Source: Streptomyces tendae
GTDB lineage: Bacteria > Actinomycetota > Actinomycetes > Streptomycetales > Streptomycetaceae
Length of the DNA: 64,000 nucleotides
NCBI RefSeq assembly: GCF_008632955.1
Contig: NZ_CP043959.1
Coordinates: 3,100,001-3,164,000 of the forward strand
Direction of reading: 5' to 3'
Below, in pieces: positions 53,318-64,000 of the stretch. The notes below the pieces were generated by a model that saw only the letters and a list, made by a program, of their open reading frames with translations, ran no database searches and was not told the DNA's origin. The number at the start of each line of letters is the position of its first letter. The stretch's first letter is position 1. The translations under genes were made by a program, and so were the position numbers.

Positions 53318-53525
53318 CCGCGGAGCCTAACAACCGCAGGTGGGAGCCCGCGGAAGAGTTCCCACGACCGCCTGTTTCACGCGATCAGGTGATAACGGGC
53401 GAACAGGGCACGCGGCGGTCGTGCGGGCCGTTCGAGCTGGTGACGGGGACGGCGGTCGTCTCCCGCCACGAGGGAGGACGAGGGCCACGGCCCGCGCCTC
53501 TCACCAGCGACGCCAGGAGCACCTC

Positions 53526-54068
53526 ATGGGACTGCACTTCCACCGCAATGACGACGGCACGACCACCGGACGCAACGACGCCAACGGCTTCACCGTGACA
53601 CATGCCGAAGAGGAGGAGGTGAAGCGGCAGCTGTACGAGGACGCCGGCTGGGAGTACACGCCCCCGCCGGCCCCGGTCACGCCGGGACACCATCGCTTCT
53701 GTCTGGTGCACGAGGAGGACCTGGGCTGCGGTGTGGAGGAGGAGCCCTACGCGGGGCTGAGGGCGAGGCCGCCCGAGGGGTGTGTGCCCGCCGACCACGG
53801 GCACTTCGCGCTGGAGTGCGAGCGGCCGGGGAAGACGCTGCTGGACGCCGTCGCCGGCACCGTCGCGGAGGTCCGCCGCGACCACGGAGTGGTGATGAAC
53901 AGCCTGGGGGTCGAGAAACCCGGCGAGTGGTGCGACGCCGGCACCAGGAACGGCTACGCGGCCGAGGTGGTGGCGCATCTGGTGCTGATGGCGGCGCACC
54001 GGTCCAGACTGCTCGGGTACGGACGCAAGGACCTGGTGCGGCTGCTCGACGCCACGGGGATCGAGTAG
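53526..54068 (+). CDS. Hypothetical cytoplasmic protein
   Basis: The protein has 180 residues. ATG 53526 has AGGAGC upstream; the frame is open further up but with a different composition. It is soluble, begins GLHFHRNDDGTTTGRNDANG and contains several Cys and His (HRFCLVHEEDLGCGVEEE, GHFALECERPG) that could bind a metal. No family recognised. The end SRLLGYGRKDLVRLLDA looks helical. It is convergent with the next gene. Confidence 0.6.
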   Translation: MGLHFHRNDDGTTTGRNDANGFTVTHAEEEEVKRQLYEDAGWEYTPPPAPVTPGHHRFCLVHEEDLGCGVEEEPYAGLRARPPEGCVPADHGHFALECERPGKTLLDAVAGTVAEVRRDHGVVMNSLGVEKPGEWCDAGTRNGYAAEVVAHLVLMAAHRSRLLGYGRKDLVRLLDATGIE

Positions 54069-54158
54069 GGGACCGGGGGCGCCGTGGCACGAACGGCACC
54101 ACGCCCTTTACGGACGCCGGCTGGGTGACCCCGGCGAGGTGACGCCCCCTCGAAGACG

Positions 54159-54926
54159 TCAGCTCGTCACGAGTTCCGGTCGCGGCGCCCGCCCGGCCGA
54201 CGGGACCGTCCGCGCGCGGGAGGCCCGGTACAGCCACAGCACGTCACGGCCGAACGACCACACCAGCAGGCCGAGGGCCAGCATCACGATCCCCACGTTG
54301 ACCGCGCGCGGGAGCAGGGTGGAGGCCGCGACCAGCAGCAGCACACCCTGCAGCGCGGCCACCGTCTTGCGGGCCGTGCTCGGCGGCAGCGGGGCGGTCA
54401 GCCAGGGCCACACCCGGGCGGCGGCGACGAACACGTAGCGCATCGCGCCGATCAGCAGCACCCACGGACCCATCGCCATCGACACGTACACACTCAGCAC
54501 CAGGATCAGGAAGGCGTCCACCTCCATGTCGAAGCGGGCGCCCAGCGCGGTCGAGGTACCGGTCCTGCGGGCGACCTTGCCGTCGACACCGTCGAGGATC
54601 AGCGCCACGGCGGTCAGGCCGACGAACAGGGAGACAGGAGGCGAGTCCTGGAACGAGTCGGCGACCAGTGCGGTCACCCCGCCGACGAGGGTGGCCCGGC
54701 CGAGGGTGACCCGGTTCGCCGGCCCGAAGGAGCGCGACCCGGCCCGGTACAGGGCCCGGGACAGCACCGCCCAGGTGGCGATCGCGAACGCGAGGCCCGT
54801 CAGCCAGCCCGCGGGGCCCATGCCGATCGCGGTACCGATCAGGGCCAGCAACAGGATCTGCACGCCCGCCCCCAGGGCGGTCTCCTGCTGTACGAGCCTC
54901 GCGTCGTAAGTGTTGTTCAGGGCCAC
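54159..54926 (-). CDS. CDP-alcohol phosphatidyltransferase family protein
   Basis: The protein has 255 residues. GTG 54926 has GGAGGG upstream. The catalytic motif D-x2-DG-x2-AR-x8-G-x3-D-x3-D is complete, from [10 protein letters not shown] to FDMEVD. At least six hydrophobic helices follow the family pattern. These enzymes join a phospho-alcohol to a CDP-activated partner in the membrane. It is divergent from the dehydrogenase that opens the pterin-linked cluster (108-bp gap), so it may supply a lipid anchor or polar head group in the same pathway; that link is inference. Confidence 0.85.
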   Translation of the reverse strand: MALNNTYDARLVQQETALGAGVQILLLALIGTAIGMGPAGWLTGLAFAIATWAVLSRALYRAGSRSFGPANRVTLGRATLVGGVTALVADSFQDSPPVSLFVGLTAVALILDGVDGKVARRTGTSTALGARFDMEVDAFLILVLSVYVSMAMGPWVLLIGAMRYVFVAAARVWPWLTAPLPPSTARKTVAALQGVLLLVAASTLLPRAVNVGIVMLALGLLVWSFGRDVLWLYRASRARTVPSAGRAPRPELVTS

Positions 54927-55034
54927 CGAACACCCTCCGGCCGTGTGACAGAGTCGATCAACGCCGCTACCTTGTGCGCGGCCTGTGCACCACTCGGTAC
55001 GCGCGCAGGATCCCGATCGTTCAGGAGGACTTCG

Positions 55035-57787
<2,753 letters not shown>

Positions 57788-57791
<4 letters not shown>

Positions 57792-58837
57792 CGAAGCCGG
57801 CGACCACCACCCAGCCCGCCGCGGCGATCCCGGCCCAGCCCGGTCCCCGGGACGTCACCGACGCGGCGCCCGGACCAGTGAGGGACGACATGGCACCCGA
57901 GAGCGGCACGGACGGCTCCACGGTCATCCCCGGCGCCGGGCCCGCCGCTCCCCGCCCCGGTGAGCGGGACACCGTACGGCTGCGGGACACCGGCGAGGAC
58001 GAACCGCCCCGGTACGCACCCGAGTGGCTTCAACTGCGTGAACCGGCCGACGCCGACGCCCGCTCCTACGAGCTGCTCGACCCGCTGCGCATCCGGCTCG
58101 CCAACCTCCCCGGGCGGGCCGGCGGCGGCCTCGTCGTCCATGACATCGGCTGCGGCACCGGATCCATGGGCCGCTGGCTCGCGCCCCGCCTCGACGGCAC
58201 CCAGCACTGGGTGCTGCACGACCGGGACCCCTACCTGCTGCACTTCGCCGCCGTCGCCTCACCGCGCTCCGCCGCCGACGGCAGCCATGTCACCGTCGAG
58301 ACCCGGCGCGGTGACGTCGCCCGGCTCACCTCGGACGCGCTCGCCGGCGCCTCCCTGGTGACGGCGTCCGCGCTGCTCGACGTCCTCACCCGGGAGGAGG
58401 TCGTCGCCCTGGCCGCCGCCTGCGCGGGAGCCGGCTGCCCGGCGCTGCTCACCCTGTCGGTGGCGGGACGCGTGGAACTGACCGCGCCGCACCCGATGGA
58501 CGAGGAGATCACGGAGGCGTTCAACGCCCATCAGCGCCGCGGCGGACTGCTCGGGCCGGACGCCGTGACCGTCGCCGCGGAGGCCTTCTCCGAGCACGGC
58601 GCGACCGTACGGCTGAACCCCAGCCCGTGGCGGCTGGGCCCGGAGCAGGCCGCGCTGACCGAGCAGTGGCTGCGGGGCTGGGTCGGGGCGGCGGTGGAGG
58701 AGCGGCCGGACCTGGCCCGGCGCGCCGACGCCTACCTGGCCGAGCGGCTCGCCGCCTGCGCGGCGGGGGAGTTGCGGGTAGTCGTCCACCACACCGATCT
58801 GCTCGCCCTGAGCCGCCCGGTGGACGGCTCCGCATGA
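57788..58837 (+). CDS. Class I SAM-dependent methyltransferase
   Basis: The protein has 349 residues from ATG 57788, overlapping the preceding stop (ATGA). The first 85 residues are Pro/Ala-rich and disordered. Motif I is VHDIGCGTGSMG, with the acidic ribose residue in LHDRDPYLLHF and a post-motif ASALLDVLTREEVV. The length and start match the cluster's pattern of strict coupling. It would methylate the cluster's product or an intermediate. Confidence 0.85.
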
Positions 58838-60093
58838 ACACCGACACGGCGGAGGCGGCCGCGACGGACACGACGGAGGTGTCCTCCCCGGCGGACGGGG
58901 GCGGCGCCCGCCGCCTGCTCCGACGGCTCGGCGGCCCCGCCGTGCGCACCCGGCTGTGCACCCTCGCCGGGGTGATCATCCTCGGCGTACTGTTCTGGCG
59001 GCTCGGCACCGGCGCGTTCCTGGACGGGCTGCGGCGCATCGACGGGCCGACGCTGGCCGCCGCCCTCGGCATCGGGCTGGTCACCACCGCGTTCAGTGCC
59101 TGGCGCTGGGCGCTGGTGGCGCGCGGGATCGGCATCCGGCTGCCGCTCGTCCCCGCCGTCGCGGACTACTACCGGGCGCTGTTCCTCAACGCGGCGCTGC
59201 CCGGAGGGATTCTGGGCGACGTGCACCGGGCGGTACGGCACGGCAAGGACGCCGGCGACCTCGGACGGGGCGTACGGGCGGTGGTGCTGGAACGCACCGC
59301 CGGACAGCTCGCGCTGTTCGCCGCCGGGGGAGCGGTCCTGCTGACCATGCCCTCCCCGGTCCGCGACCAGGTGCGGCACGCGGCCCCGCCGGCCGCCCTC
59401 GGCCTGCTGGGGGCCTGCGCGGTGGTGCTGGCCCTGCGGATGAACGGGGCGCCGTCCGGGCGGAAACCGACGGCCGTGCGGGCGATGCTCGCCGAGGCGC
59501 GGCAGGGGCTGTTGTCCCGGGCCGCCGGGCCGGGTGTCCTGCTCTCGTCGGTGGTCGTCCTCGCCGGGTACGTCGCCATGTTCGTCCTCGCCGCCGACGT
59601 CGCCGGGGTGGGAGCGTCGGTGGCGGAGCTGCTGCCGCTCGCCCTGCTGGCGCTGCTGGCGATGAGTCTGCCGCTGAACGTGGGCGGTTGGGGCCCGCGG
59701 GAGGGCGTGGCCGCGTGGGCGTTCGGCGCGGCCGGGCTGGGCGCGGGGCGGGGGCTGACGGTCGCCGTGGTGTACGGCGTGCTCAGTCTGGTGGCGAGCC
59801 TGCCGGGGGCGGTGGTGCCGGTGGCCCGGTGGTACGCGGGGAGCCGGGACCGTGCGCGAAGCTCCGCTCCCGCCGCACCGGAAGCCCCGCGGCCCCGCCC
59901 ACGCACGTCGGAACTCCCGGCCGGTCCGCCCGCGTCGGACGGGCCGGGGCCGGTCGTCCGGATTCCCCGTCAGCTGCCGGAGGTCAGGAGCGAGAAATAC
60001 GCGTCGAAGGAATCCGCGAGAGCCGCCAGGAGTTCCTTGCCCTTTTCCGCCGTTCCGAGCGAAGGCCGGCCGATGACGCCGGAATCCGTATAG
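58834..60093 (+). CDS. Membrane protein of the LPG-synthase TM / UPF0104 (AglD2) family
   Basis: The protein has 419 residues from ATG 58834, overlapping the preceding stop (ATGA). Eight hydrophobic helices are seen. Motifs of the family are DYYRALFLNAALPGGILGDV, the ER in RAVVLERTAGQLALF, and SLPLNVGGWGPREGVAAW. Members act as flippases or as lipid-acceptor transferases. It could carry a lipid-linked product across the membrane. The last 40 residues overlap the convergent creatininase gene by 124 bp and look low in complexity, so the real C-terminus may be shorter. Confidence 0.78.
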   Translation: MNTDTAEAAATDTTEVSSPADGGGARRLLRRLGGPAVRTRLCTLAGVIILGVLFWRLGTGAFLDGLRRIDGPTLAAALGIGLVTTAFSAWRWALVARGIGIRLPLVPAVADYYRALFLNAALPGGILGDVHRAVRHGKDAGDLGRGVRAVVLERTAGQLALFAAGGAVLLTMPSPVRDQVRHAAPPAALGLLGACAVVLALRMNGAPSGRKPTAVRAMLAEARQGLLSRAAGPGVLLSSVVVLAGYVAMFVLAADVAGVGASVAELLPLALLALLAMSLPLNVGGWGPREGVAAWAFGAAGLGAGRGLTVAVVYGVLSLVASLPGAVVPVARWYAGSRDRARSSAPAAPEAPRPRPRTSELPAGPPASDGPGPVVRIPRQLPEVRSEKYASKESARAARSSLPFSAVPSEGRPMTPESV

Positions 60094-60737
60094 GCGGACA
60101 TTCCGGTGGTGAGCAGATGACGTCGGTCGTCCGAAACATGGTCCGACGTCTCGTATCCGGGCCGGAGAACCTCGGGAGAAGTGTGGAGAAGAATGGACGT
60201 CTCGATTTCGCCCGCGTGCATGTCGGTCAGCAGCGACGTGGCGACACCGGCACGCTGCCGCGCCGTTTCCCAGTCCTCCGGCGCCGGGAACAGCGCCATC
60301 CGCTCACCGCGCGCGGAGGACTCCTGGACGACGTTGCCCAGCACGTAGTTGCCGCCGTGCCCGTTGACCAGGACCAGGGTGTCGACGCCGGAGCGGCGCA
60401 GCGAGTCGGCGACGTCCCGGACCACCGCGTGCAGCGTCACGGAGGAGATGGACACGGTGCCCGGCCAGGCCGCGTGCTCGTGCGAGCAGGAGATCGTCAC
60501 CGGGGGAAGGAGGTGCACGGGGTAGGCGTCCGCGACGGCGCGTGCGATCGCGCAGGCGACCAGCGTGTCCGTCGCCAACGGCAGGAAGGGACCGTGCTGT
60601 TCGAAACTGCCGACCGGAAGTACCGCGATCCGGCGTGAGACGCCGGCTCCCCGCGTCCGTACATCCTCAGTAGTATCCGCCGGCAACAGACCGTGCACCG
60701 GGCCGTATGCCGCCGACCGCTCGTGTGAACCACCCAT
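59970..60737 (-). CDS. Creatininase-family amidohydrolase (FAPy deformylase candidate)
   Basis: The protein has 255 residues from ATG 60737, with GAAAGG about 12 nt upstream. The metal site is complete: Glu and His in GSFEQHGPFLPL, Asp in ATDTL, NGHGGN, and HAGEIETS. Family members hydrolyse amide bonds, and one branch (archaeal ArfB) removes the formyl group from the GTP cyclohydrolase product FAPy. It is divergent from ribA across only 42 bp, so the two are probably co-regulated, and the Met120 ribA here is predicted to make just that formylated compound. The role is inference from context. Confidence 0.85.
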   Translation of the reverse strand: MGGSHERSAAYGPVHGLLPADTTEDVRTRGAGVSRRIAVLPVGSFEQHGPFLPLATDTLVACAIARAVADAYPVHLLPPVTISCSHEHAAWPGTVSISSVTLHAVVRDVADSLRRSGVDTLVLVNGHGGNYVLGNVVQESSARGERMALFPAPEDWETARQRAGVATSLLTDMHAGEIETSILLHTSPEVLRPGYETSDHVSDDRRHLLTTGMSAYTDSGVIGRPSLGTAEKGKELLAALADSFDAYFSLLTSGS

Positions 60738-60779
60738 ATCCGTCACGGCCTTTCGTCTCTGCTTAGGAACTCGAGAATC

Positions 60780-61439
60780 ATGACAGAAAAAATAGGCGTA
60801 CTCGGCAAGCAGCCTCAGCGGCGGACCGGTGTGGAACGCGTCGTGAATGCGCCGCTGCCCACCGTGTACGGAAAGTTCCAGGCGATCGGATACCTGGACC
60901 ACGACCGCGGTGACGAACAAGTCGCCCTGGTGTACGGCGACCTCGGCTCGGACCGGGTGCTCACCCGGCTGCACTCGGAATGCCTCACGGGCGACGCCTT
61001 CGGGTCCCAGCACTGCGAGTGCGGCGACCAGCTGGCGGCGGCGCTGCGCGCGGTCGTGGCCGAAGGGGCGGGTGTGGTCGTCTACTTGAAGGGACACGAG
61101 GGACGCGGCATCGGTCTGCTCGCCAAGCTGCGCGCGATGGCGCTGCAGGCGGAGGGACTGGACACGGTCGAGGCGAACCTGGCGCTCGGGCTGCCCGTCG
61201 ACGCCCGCGACTACGGCGTCGCCGCCGGGATGCTGAAGGACCTGGGCGTGCGGTCGGTGCGGCTGATGTCCAACAACCCGCGCAAGCGTGAGGCGCTCGT
61301 CCGGCACGGCGTGGAGGTCGACGAGCAGGTGCCGCTGCTGATCCAGCCGTGCGAGAGCAACATCACCTATCTGCGCACCAAGCGGGAGCGGCTCGACCAC
61401 CACCTGCCGCACCTGGACGCGGTCGCGCACCTGTCCTGA
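60780..61439 (+). CDS. ribA: GTP cyclohydrolase II variant with Met120
   Basis: The protein has 219 residues from ATG 60780. Zinc ligands are Cys68, Cys79 and Cys81 (SECLTGDAFGSQHCECG); GHEGRGIGL binds the substrate. The usual sequence KLRAYALQ reads KLRAMALQ, placing Met at residue 120. From published work on the three S. coelicolor enzymes (SCO1441, SCO2687, SCO6655) the Met120 form opens the GTP ring but keeps the formyl group, giving FAPy rather than the riboflavin precursor; this is from memory. No other rib gene is nearby, so this copy serves the local cluster, not riboflavin. Confidence 0.9.
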   Translation: MTEKIGVLGKQPQRRTGVERVVNAPLPTVYGKFQAIGYLDHDRGDEQVALVYGDLGSDRVLTRLHSECLTGDAFGSQHCECGDQLAAALRAVVAEGAGVVVYLKGHEGRGIGLLAKLRAMALQAEGLDTVEANLALGLPVDARDYGVAAGMLKDLGVRSVRLMSNNPRKREALVRHGVEVDEQVPLLIQPCESNITYLRTKRERLDHHLPHLDAVAHLS

Positions 61440-61463
61440 CGTCCGGCCGGGGGGCGGGACGTC
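61438..61463. terminator. Hairpin between convergent genes
   Basis: GACGTCC (61438-61444) and GGACGTC (61457-61463) form a 7-bp stem that overlaps the ribA stop codon and faces the next gene on the other strand. Confidence 0.6.
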
Positions 61464-61474
61464 GCCGCGGGAGG

Positions 61475-62701
61475 TCAGTCGGTGAGTGCCTCGTGCACCA
61501 GCCGTTTGAGGTCGCGGTAGACGGTGTGGGAGGACCTGGGCCGCACCTGCGTGTAGAACTGCACGGTCAGGTCGCGGCCGGGGTCGACCCAGAAGGTGGT
61601 GGTGGCCACCCCGCTCCAGCCGTAACTGCCCAGGCCGGACGGCTCCCGGGTGCGGGAGGGGTCGACGACGACGGAGACGCCGAGGCCGAACCCGACGCCC
61701 TCGTTGCCGGGGTCGTCGTGCGGGGGGACACCGGCGGAGCGCAGATCGGCGCCGCCCGGGAGGTGGTTTTGGGTCATCAGACGCACCGTCCCGGGACGGA
61801 GCAGCCGCGTGCCGTCGAGTTCGCCGTGCCGGCGCAGCACTTCCATGAAGCGGTGCATGTCGTGCGCGGAGGCCACCATGCCGCCGCTGCCGGACAGGAA
61901 GCGGGGGCGGCCCCGCAGCGGCGTTCCGGGGATCGGCTCGATGCCCCCGTCGTCCGTCTCGCCGTACAGCTCCGCGAGCCGTTCCGCCTGAGCGTCGGTC
62001 ACCTCGAACCCGGCGTCCGTCATCCCGAGCGGCCGGAACACGCGCTCGGCGAGGAAGACGTCGAGGGGGCGGCCGGAGACGACCTCGACGATGCGGCCGA
62101 GGACGTTCGTGGCGACCGAGTAGTTCCACCGCGTGCCCGGGTCGAACCGCAGCGGCAGGCTCGCGTACACGTCCGTCGTCCCGGCGAGGTCCGTGCCCGG
62201 CGCCACCGACGACTCGAGGCCGGCCGCGCGGTAGAGGGCGTCGACCGGATGGGCGTGGTAGAAGGCGAACGTCAGCCCGGCGGTGTGCGTCATCAGGTGC
62301 CGCACCAGCAGCGGGCCGGACGCCGGCCGCGTCCGTACCCGGTCCCCCGAGCCGTCCACGTACACGCGCGGCTCCGCGAACGCGGGGAGGTGGCGGCCCA
62401 CCTCGTCGTCCAGGGACAGCAGCCCGTCCTCCACCAGCATCAGCGCGCCGACGGTGGTCACCGGCTTGGTCATGGAGTAGATCCGCCACAGGGTGTCGGG
62501 TCCCACCGGCAGGCCGGCCGCCAGGTCCCGCGCCCCGTACGTCGTCAGGTGCGCGACACGCCCCGCGCGGGCGACGGCCACCAGGAACCCGGGGAGCTCG
62601 CCCGCGTCGACCCGGCGGGTGAGCTCCCCGTCCAGGCGCTCCAGCGCCTTCGCGTCCAGCCCTGCCTCGCCGGGGTCGGCCTCCTGCCGCAACACGGTCA
62701 T
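61475..62701 (-). CDS. Serine hydrolase of the beta-lactamase/EstB fold
   Basis: The protein has 408 residues from ATG 62701, with GGAGGTG upstream. The S-x-x-K motif is SMTK in RIYSMTKPVTT, followed by the tyrosine motif RWNYSVATN and a late GWSGVATT in place of KTG. This is the class C/esterase B pattern (PF00144). There is no signal peptide, so the enzyme is cytoplasmic and more probably an esterase or amidase than an antibiotic-resistance enzyme. Convergent with ribA and divergent from the next gene by 48 bp. Confidence 0.88.
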   Translation of the reverse strand: MTVLRQEADPGEAGLDAKALERLDGELTRRVDAGELPGFLVAVARAGRVAHLTTYGARDLAAGLPVGPDTLWRIYSMTKPVTTVGALMLVEDGLLSLDDEVGRHLPAFAEPRVYVDGSGDRVRTRPASGPLLVRHLMTHTAGLTFAFYHAHPVDALYRAAGLESSVAPGTDLAGTTDVYASLPLRFDPGTRWNYSVATNVLGRIVEVVSGRPLDVFLAERVFRPLGMTDAGFEVTDAQAERLAELYGETDDGGIEPIPGTPLRGRPRFLSGSGGMVASAHDMHRFMEVLRRHGELDGTRLLRPGTVRLMTQNHLPGGADLRSAGVPPHDDPGNEGVGFGLGVSVVVDPSRTREPSGLGSYGWSGVATTTFWVDPGRDLTVQFYTQVRPRSSHTVYRDLKRLVHEALTD

Positions 62702-62749
62702 CGCACACCTCCGGGGAACGCCGGCCCGGTGCGGGCCGTTGATCGAAGC

Positions 62750-63199
62750 ATGACCCAGGACGCAGAACAGAACGCACTGCTCGCCCTGCTCTCCGAGGCC
62801 CACGGCGGAGTGCTCGTCACGCTGAAACGCGACGGACGGCCCCAGCTGTCCAACGTCATGCACGCCTACTACCCCGACGAGCGGGTCATCCGCGTCTCCC
62901 TCACCGAGGACCGGGCCAAGACCCGCAACCTGCGGCGCGACCCGCGGGCCTCGTACCACGTGACCACCGCCGACCGGTGGGCGTACACCGTGGCGGAGGG
63001 GACCGCCGACCTGACGCCGGTCGCCGGGCAGCCGTACGACGAGACGGTGGAGGAGCTGATCCGGCTCTACCGGGACATCAACGGCGAGCACGAGGACTGG
63101 GAGGAGTACCGGGCGGCCATGGTCCGCGACCGCCGGCTGGTGCTGCGGCTGCGCGTCGAACGTGCGTACGGTATCCCGCGTCGCGCCGCCGAGGCCTAG
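62750..63199 (+). CDS. PPOX-class F420-dependent oxidoreductase
   Basis: The protein has 149 residues from ATG 62750. The split-barrel fold is recognised from GGVLVTLKRDGRPQLSNVMH, RVIRVSLTEDRAKTRNLRRD and WAYTVAEGTADLTPVA, typical of F420-dependent PPOX proteins (TIGR03618 type) of actinobacteria. They use reduced F420 or bind other flavin-like cofactors. The substrate is unknown. The gene diverges from the hydrolase. Confidence 0.85.
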   Translation: MTQDAEQNALLALLSEAHGGVLVTLKRDGRPQLSNVMHAYYPDERVIRVSLTEDRAKTRNLRRDPRASYHVTTADRWAYTVAEGTADLTPVAGQPYDETVEELIRLYRDINGEHEDWEEYRAAMVRDRRLVLRLRVERAYGIPRRAAEA

Positions 63200-63220
63200 C
63201 CAGCCCCCGGCGCCCGGCCC

Positions 63221-63340
63221 GACGGGGCGACTTCCGGCGCCGGGTCCGACGGGGCGACCCCCGCCCGCGCGGGGCCCGACGGGGCGACCCCGCGCCGGGC
63301 CTGACGGAGCGACCCCGGTGCCGGGCATGACGGGGCGACC
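63221..63340. repeat. GC-rich degenerate tandem repeat
   Basis: GACGGGGCGA or a one-base variant occurs at 63221, 63248, 63278, 63303 and 63329, with spacings of 27, 30, 25 and 26 bp, separated by CCGGCGCCGGG-like stretches that form hairpins. It lies between convergent genes and may end transcription. Confidence 0.75.
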
Positions 63341-63409
63341 CGGCGCCGGGCCGTGGCGAACACCCCGGCGCCGGTCCCGGCCGCCGCCGGGCCGGCCGTC
63401 CTATTGGCG

Positions 63410-64000
63410 TCAGGCGCCGACGTACTGCGCCAGATGCTCGCCCGTGAGCGTGGAGCGTGCGGCGACCAGGTCGGCCGGGGTGCCCTCGAAGACGATCCGT
63501 CCGCCGTCGTGGCCGGCACCGGGGCCCAGGTCGATGATCCAGTCGGCGTGCGCCATGACGGCCTGGTGGTGCTCGATGACGATCACGGACTTGCCGGAGT
63601 CGACGAGGCGGTCCAGCAGCCCGAGCAGCTGCTCGACGTCGGCGAGGTGCAGACCGGTGGTCGGCTCGTCCAGCACGTAGACGCCGCCCTTGTCGCCCAT
63701 GTGGGTGGCCAGCTTCAGGCGCTGCCGTTCACCGCCGGACAGGGTGGTGAGCGGCTGGCCCAGGGTGAGGTAGCCGAGACCGACGTCCGCCATCCGCTGC
63801 ACGATCTTGTGCGCGGCCGGCAGCCGCGCCTCGCCCTCCCGGAAGAACTCCTCCGCCTCGGTCACCGACATCCCGAGCACCTCGCTGATGTCGCGGCCGC
63901 CGAAGCGGTACTCGAGCACCGAGCCGTCGAACCGCTTGCCGCCGCAGTCCTCGCAGGTGGTGGAGACTCCGGCCATCATGCCCAGGTCGGTGAAGACGAC
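63410..64000 (-). CDS. UvrA-like ABC ATPase, C-terminal part
   Basis: The frame is open to the right edge; the stop is TGA at 63412-63410. About 196 residues are seen. A CxxC zinc element (CEDCGGKRF), the ABC signature LSGGERQRLKLA, Walker B VYVLDEPTTGLH and the switch His in VIVIEHHQAVM are all intact. The pattern matches the last ATPase domain of UvrA. ERQR in the signature, instead of EAQR of the repair protein, fits the UvrA-like group annotated as drug-resistance or UvrA2 proteins. The N-terminal two thirds are outside the window. Confidence 0.85.
   Translation of the reverse strand, partial: VVFTDLGMMAGVSTTCEDCGGKRFDGSVLEYRFGGRDISEVLGMSVTEAEEFFREGEARLPAAHKIVQRMADVGLGYLTLGQPLTTLSGGERQRLKLATHMGDKGGVYVLDEPTTGLHLADVEQLLGLLDRLVDSGKSVIVIEHHQAVMAHADWIIDLGPGAGHDGGRIVFEGTPADLVAARSTLTGEHLAQYVGA

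Noticed and set aside
59970..62777. 935-aa minus-strand ORF
   Set aside because: It joins the creatininase to an antisense read of ribA and the shadow of the hydrolase. Real starts and motifs place the creatininase at 59970-60737.

Overview
The window is chromosomal DNA from a Streptomyces-type actinomycete. GC content is very high, third codon positions are almost always G or C, starts are ATG, GTG and TTG, many genes overlap by 4 nt, and several promoters look leaderless. The order fusB-like EF-G, then a sugar ABC operon with a GH1 enzyme, then a pterin/GTP-cyclohydrolase II cluster at the far end, resembles the SCO6589 to SCO6655 part of the Streptomyces coelicolor chromosome. That comparison is from memory, not from a search.

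Layout. 0-4.4 kb: end of a PQQ-propeller protein, an MHS-type transporter and an EF-G paralogue preceded by a possible leader peptide. 4.5-9.2 kb: a sugar uptake operon (lipoprotein, two permeases, GH1 beta-glucosidase). 9.2-11.3 kb: a tautomerase, an SDR and a divergent XRE regulator that share a palindromic operator. 11.6-19.1 kb: a tightly coupled five-gene operon (SWIM-like zinc protein, an unrecognised 464-aa protein, VWA protein, MoxR-type AAA ATPase, DUF5682-like protein), the best candidate for a poorly described conflict or stress system. 19.4-22.3 kb: two secreted enzymes. 22.4-29.4 kb: a polymorphic-toxin locus with a T7SS-signal RHS nuclease toxin, a candidate immunity gene and a broken Imm11-like gene. 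29.5-32.5 kb: a secreted GH81 beta-1,3-glucanase with promoter and operator. 32.6-40.3 kb: an accessory stretch of broken genes and relics. 40.4-46.6 kb: M23 peptidase, MarR with an FMN-reductase/GNAT fusion, and a large membrane protein ending in a periplasmic-binding-protein-like domain. 46.7-53.3 kb: a glycine betaine operon (betaine aldehyde dehydrogenase, GMC choline oxidase/dehydrogenase, BCCT transporter), then a 34-bp tandem array and an HD protein. 54.1-61.4 kb: a pterin/FAPy-linked cluster. 61.5-64 kb: beta-lactamase-fold hydrolase, F420-type PPOX protein and a UvrA-like ATPase running off the end.

The 54-61 kb cluster is the most exciting. Its GTP cyclohydrolase II has Met at residue 120 where ordinary enzymes have Tyr, the change linked to stopping at the formylated intermediate FAPy. 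Divergently next to it lies a creatininase-family amidohydrolase of the kind that deformylates FAPy in archaea. The co-directional genes encode a PTPS-fold protein without the usual catalytic residues, a GT4 glycosyltransferase, a methyltransferase and an AglD2/LPG-synthase-type membrane protein; a BchC-like dehydrogenase and a CDP-alcohol phosphatidyltransferase complete it. Together they suggest a GTP-derived, glycosylated and possibly lipid-linked product.

A second window-wide signal is that at least five genes (RHS toxin, Imm11-like, anti-sigma kinase, GMC enzyme, TetR) are broken by single-base changes in short G or C runs, almost always losses. Each restores a normal family protein when one base is changed. 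This points to homopolymer errors in the assembly, or to unusual decay; the affected entries are marked.
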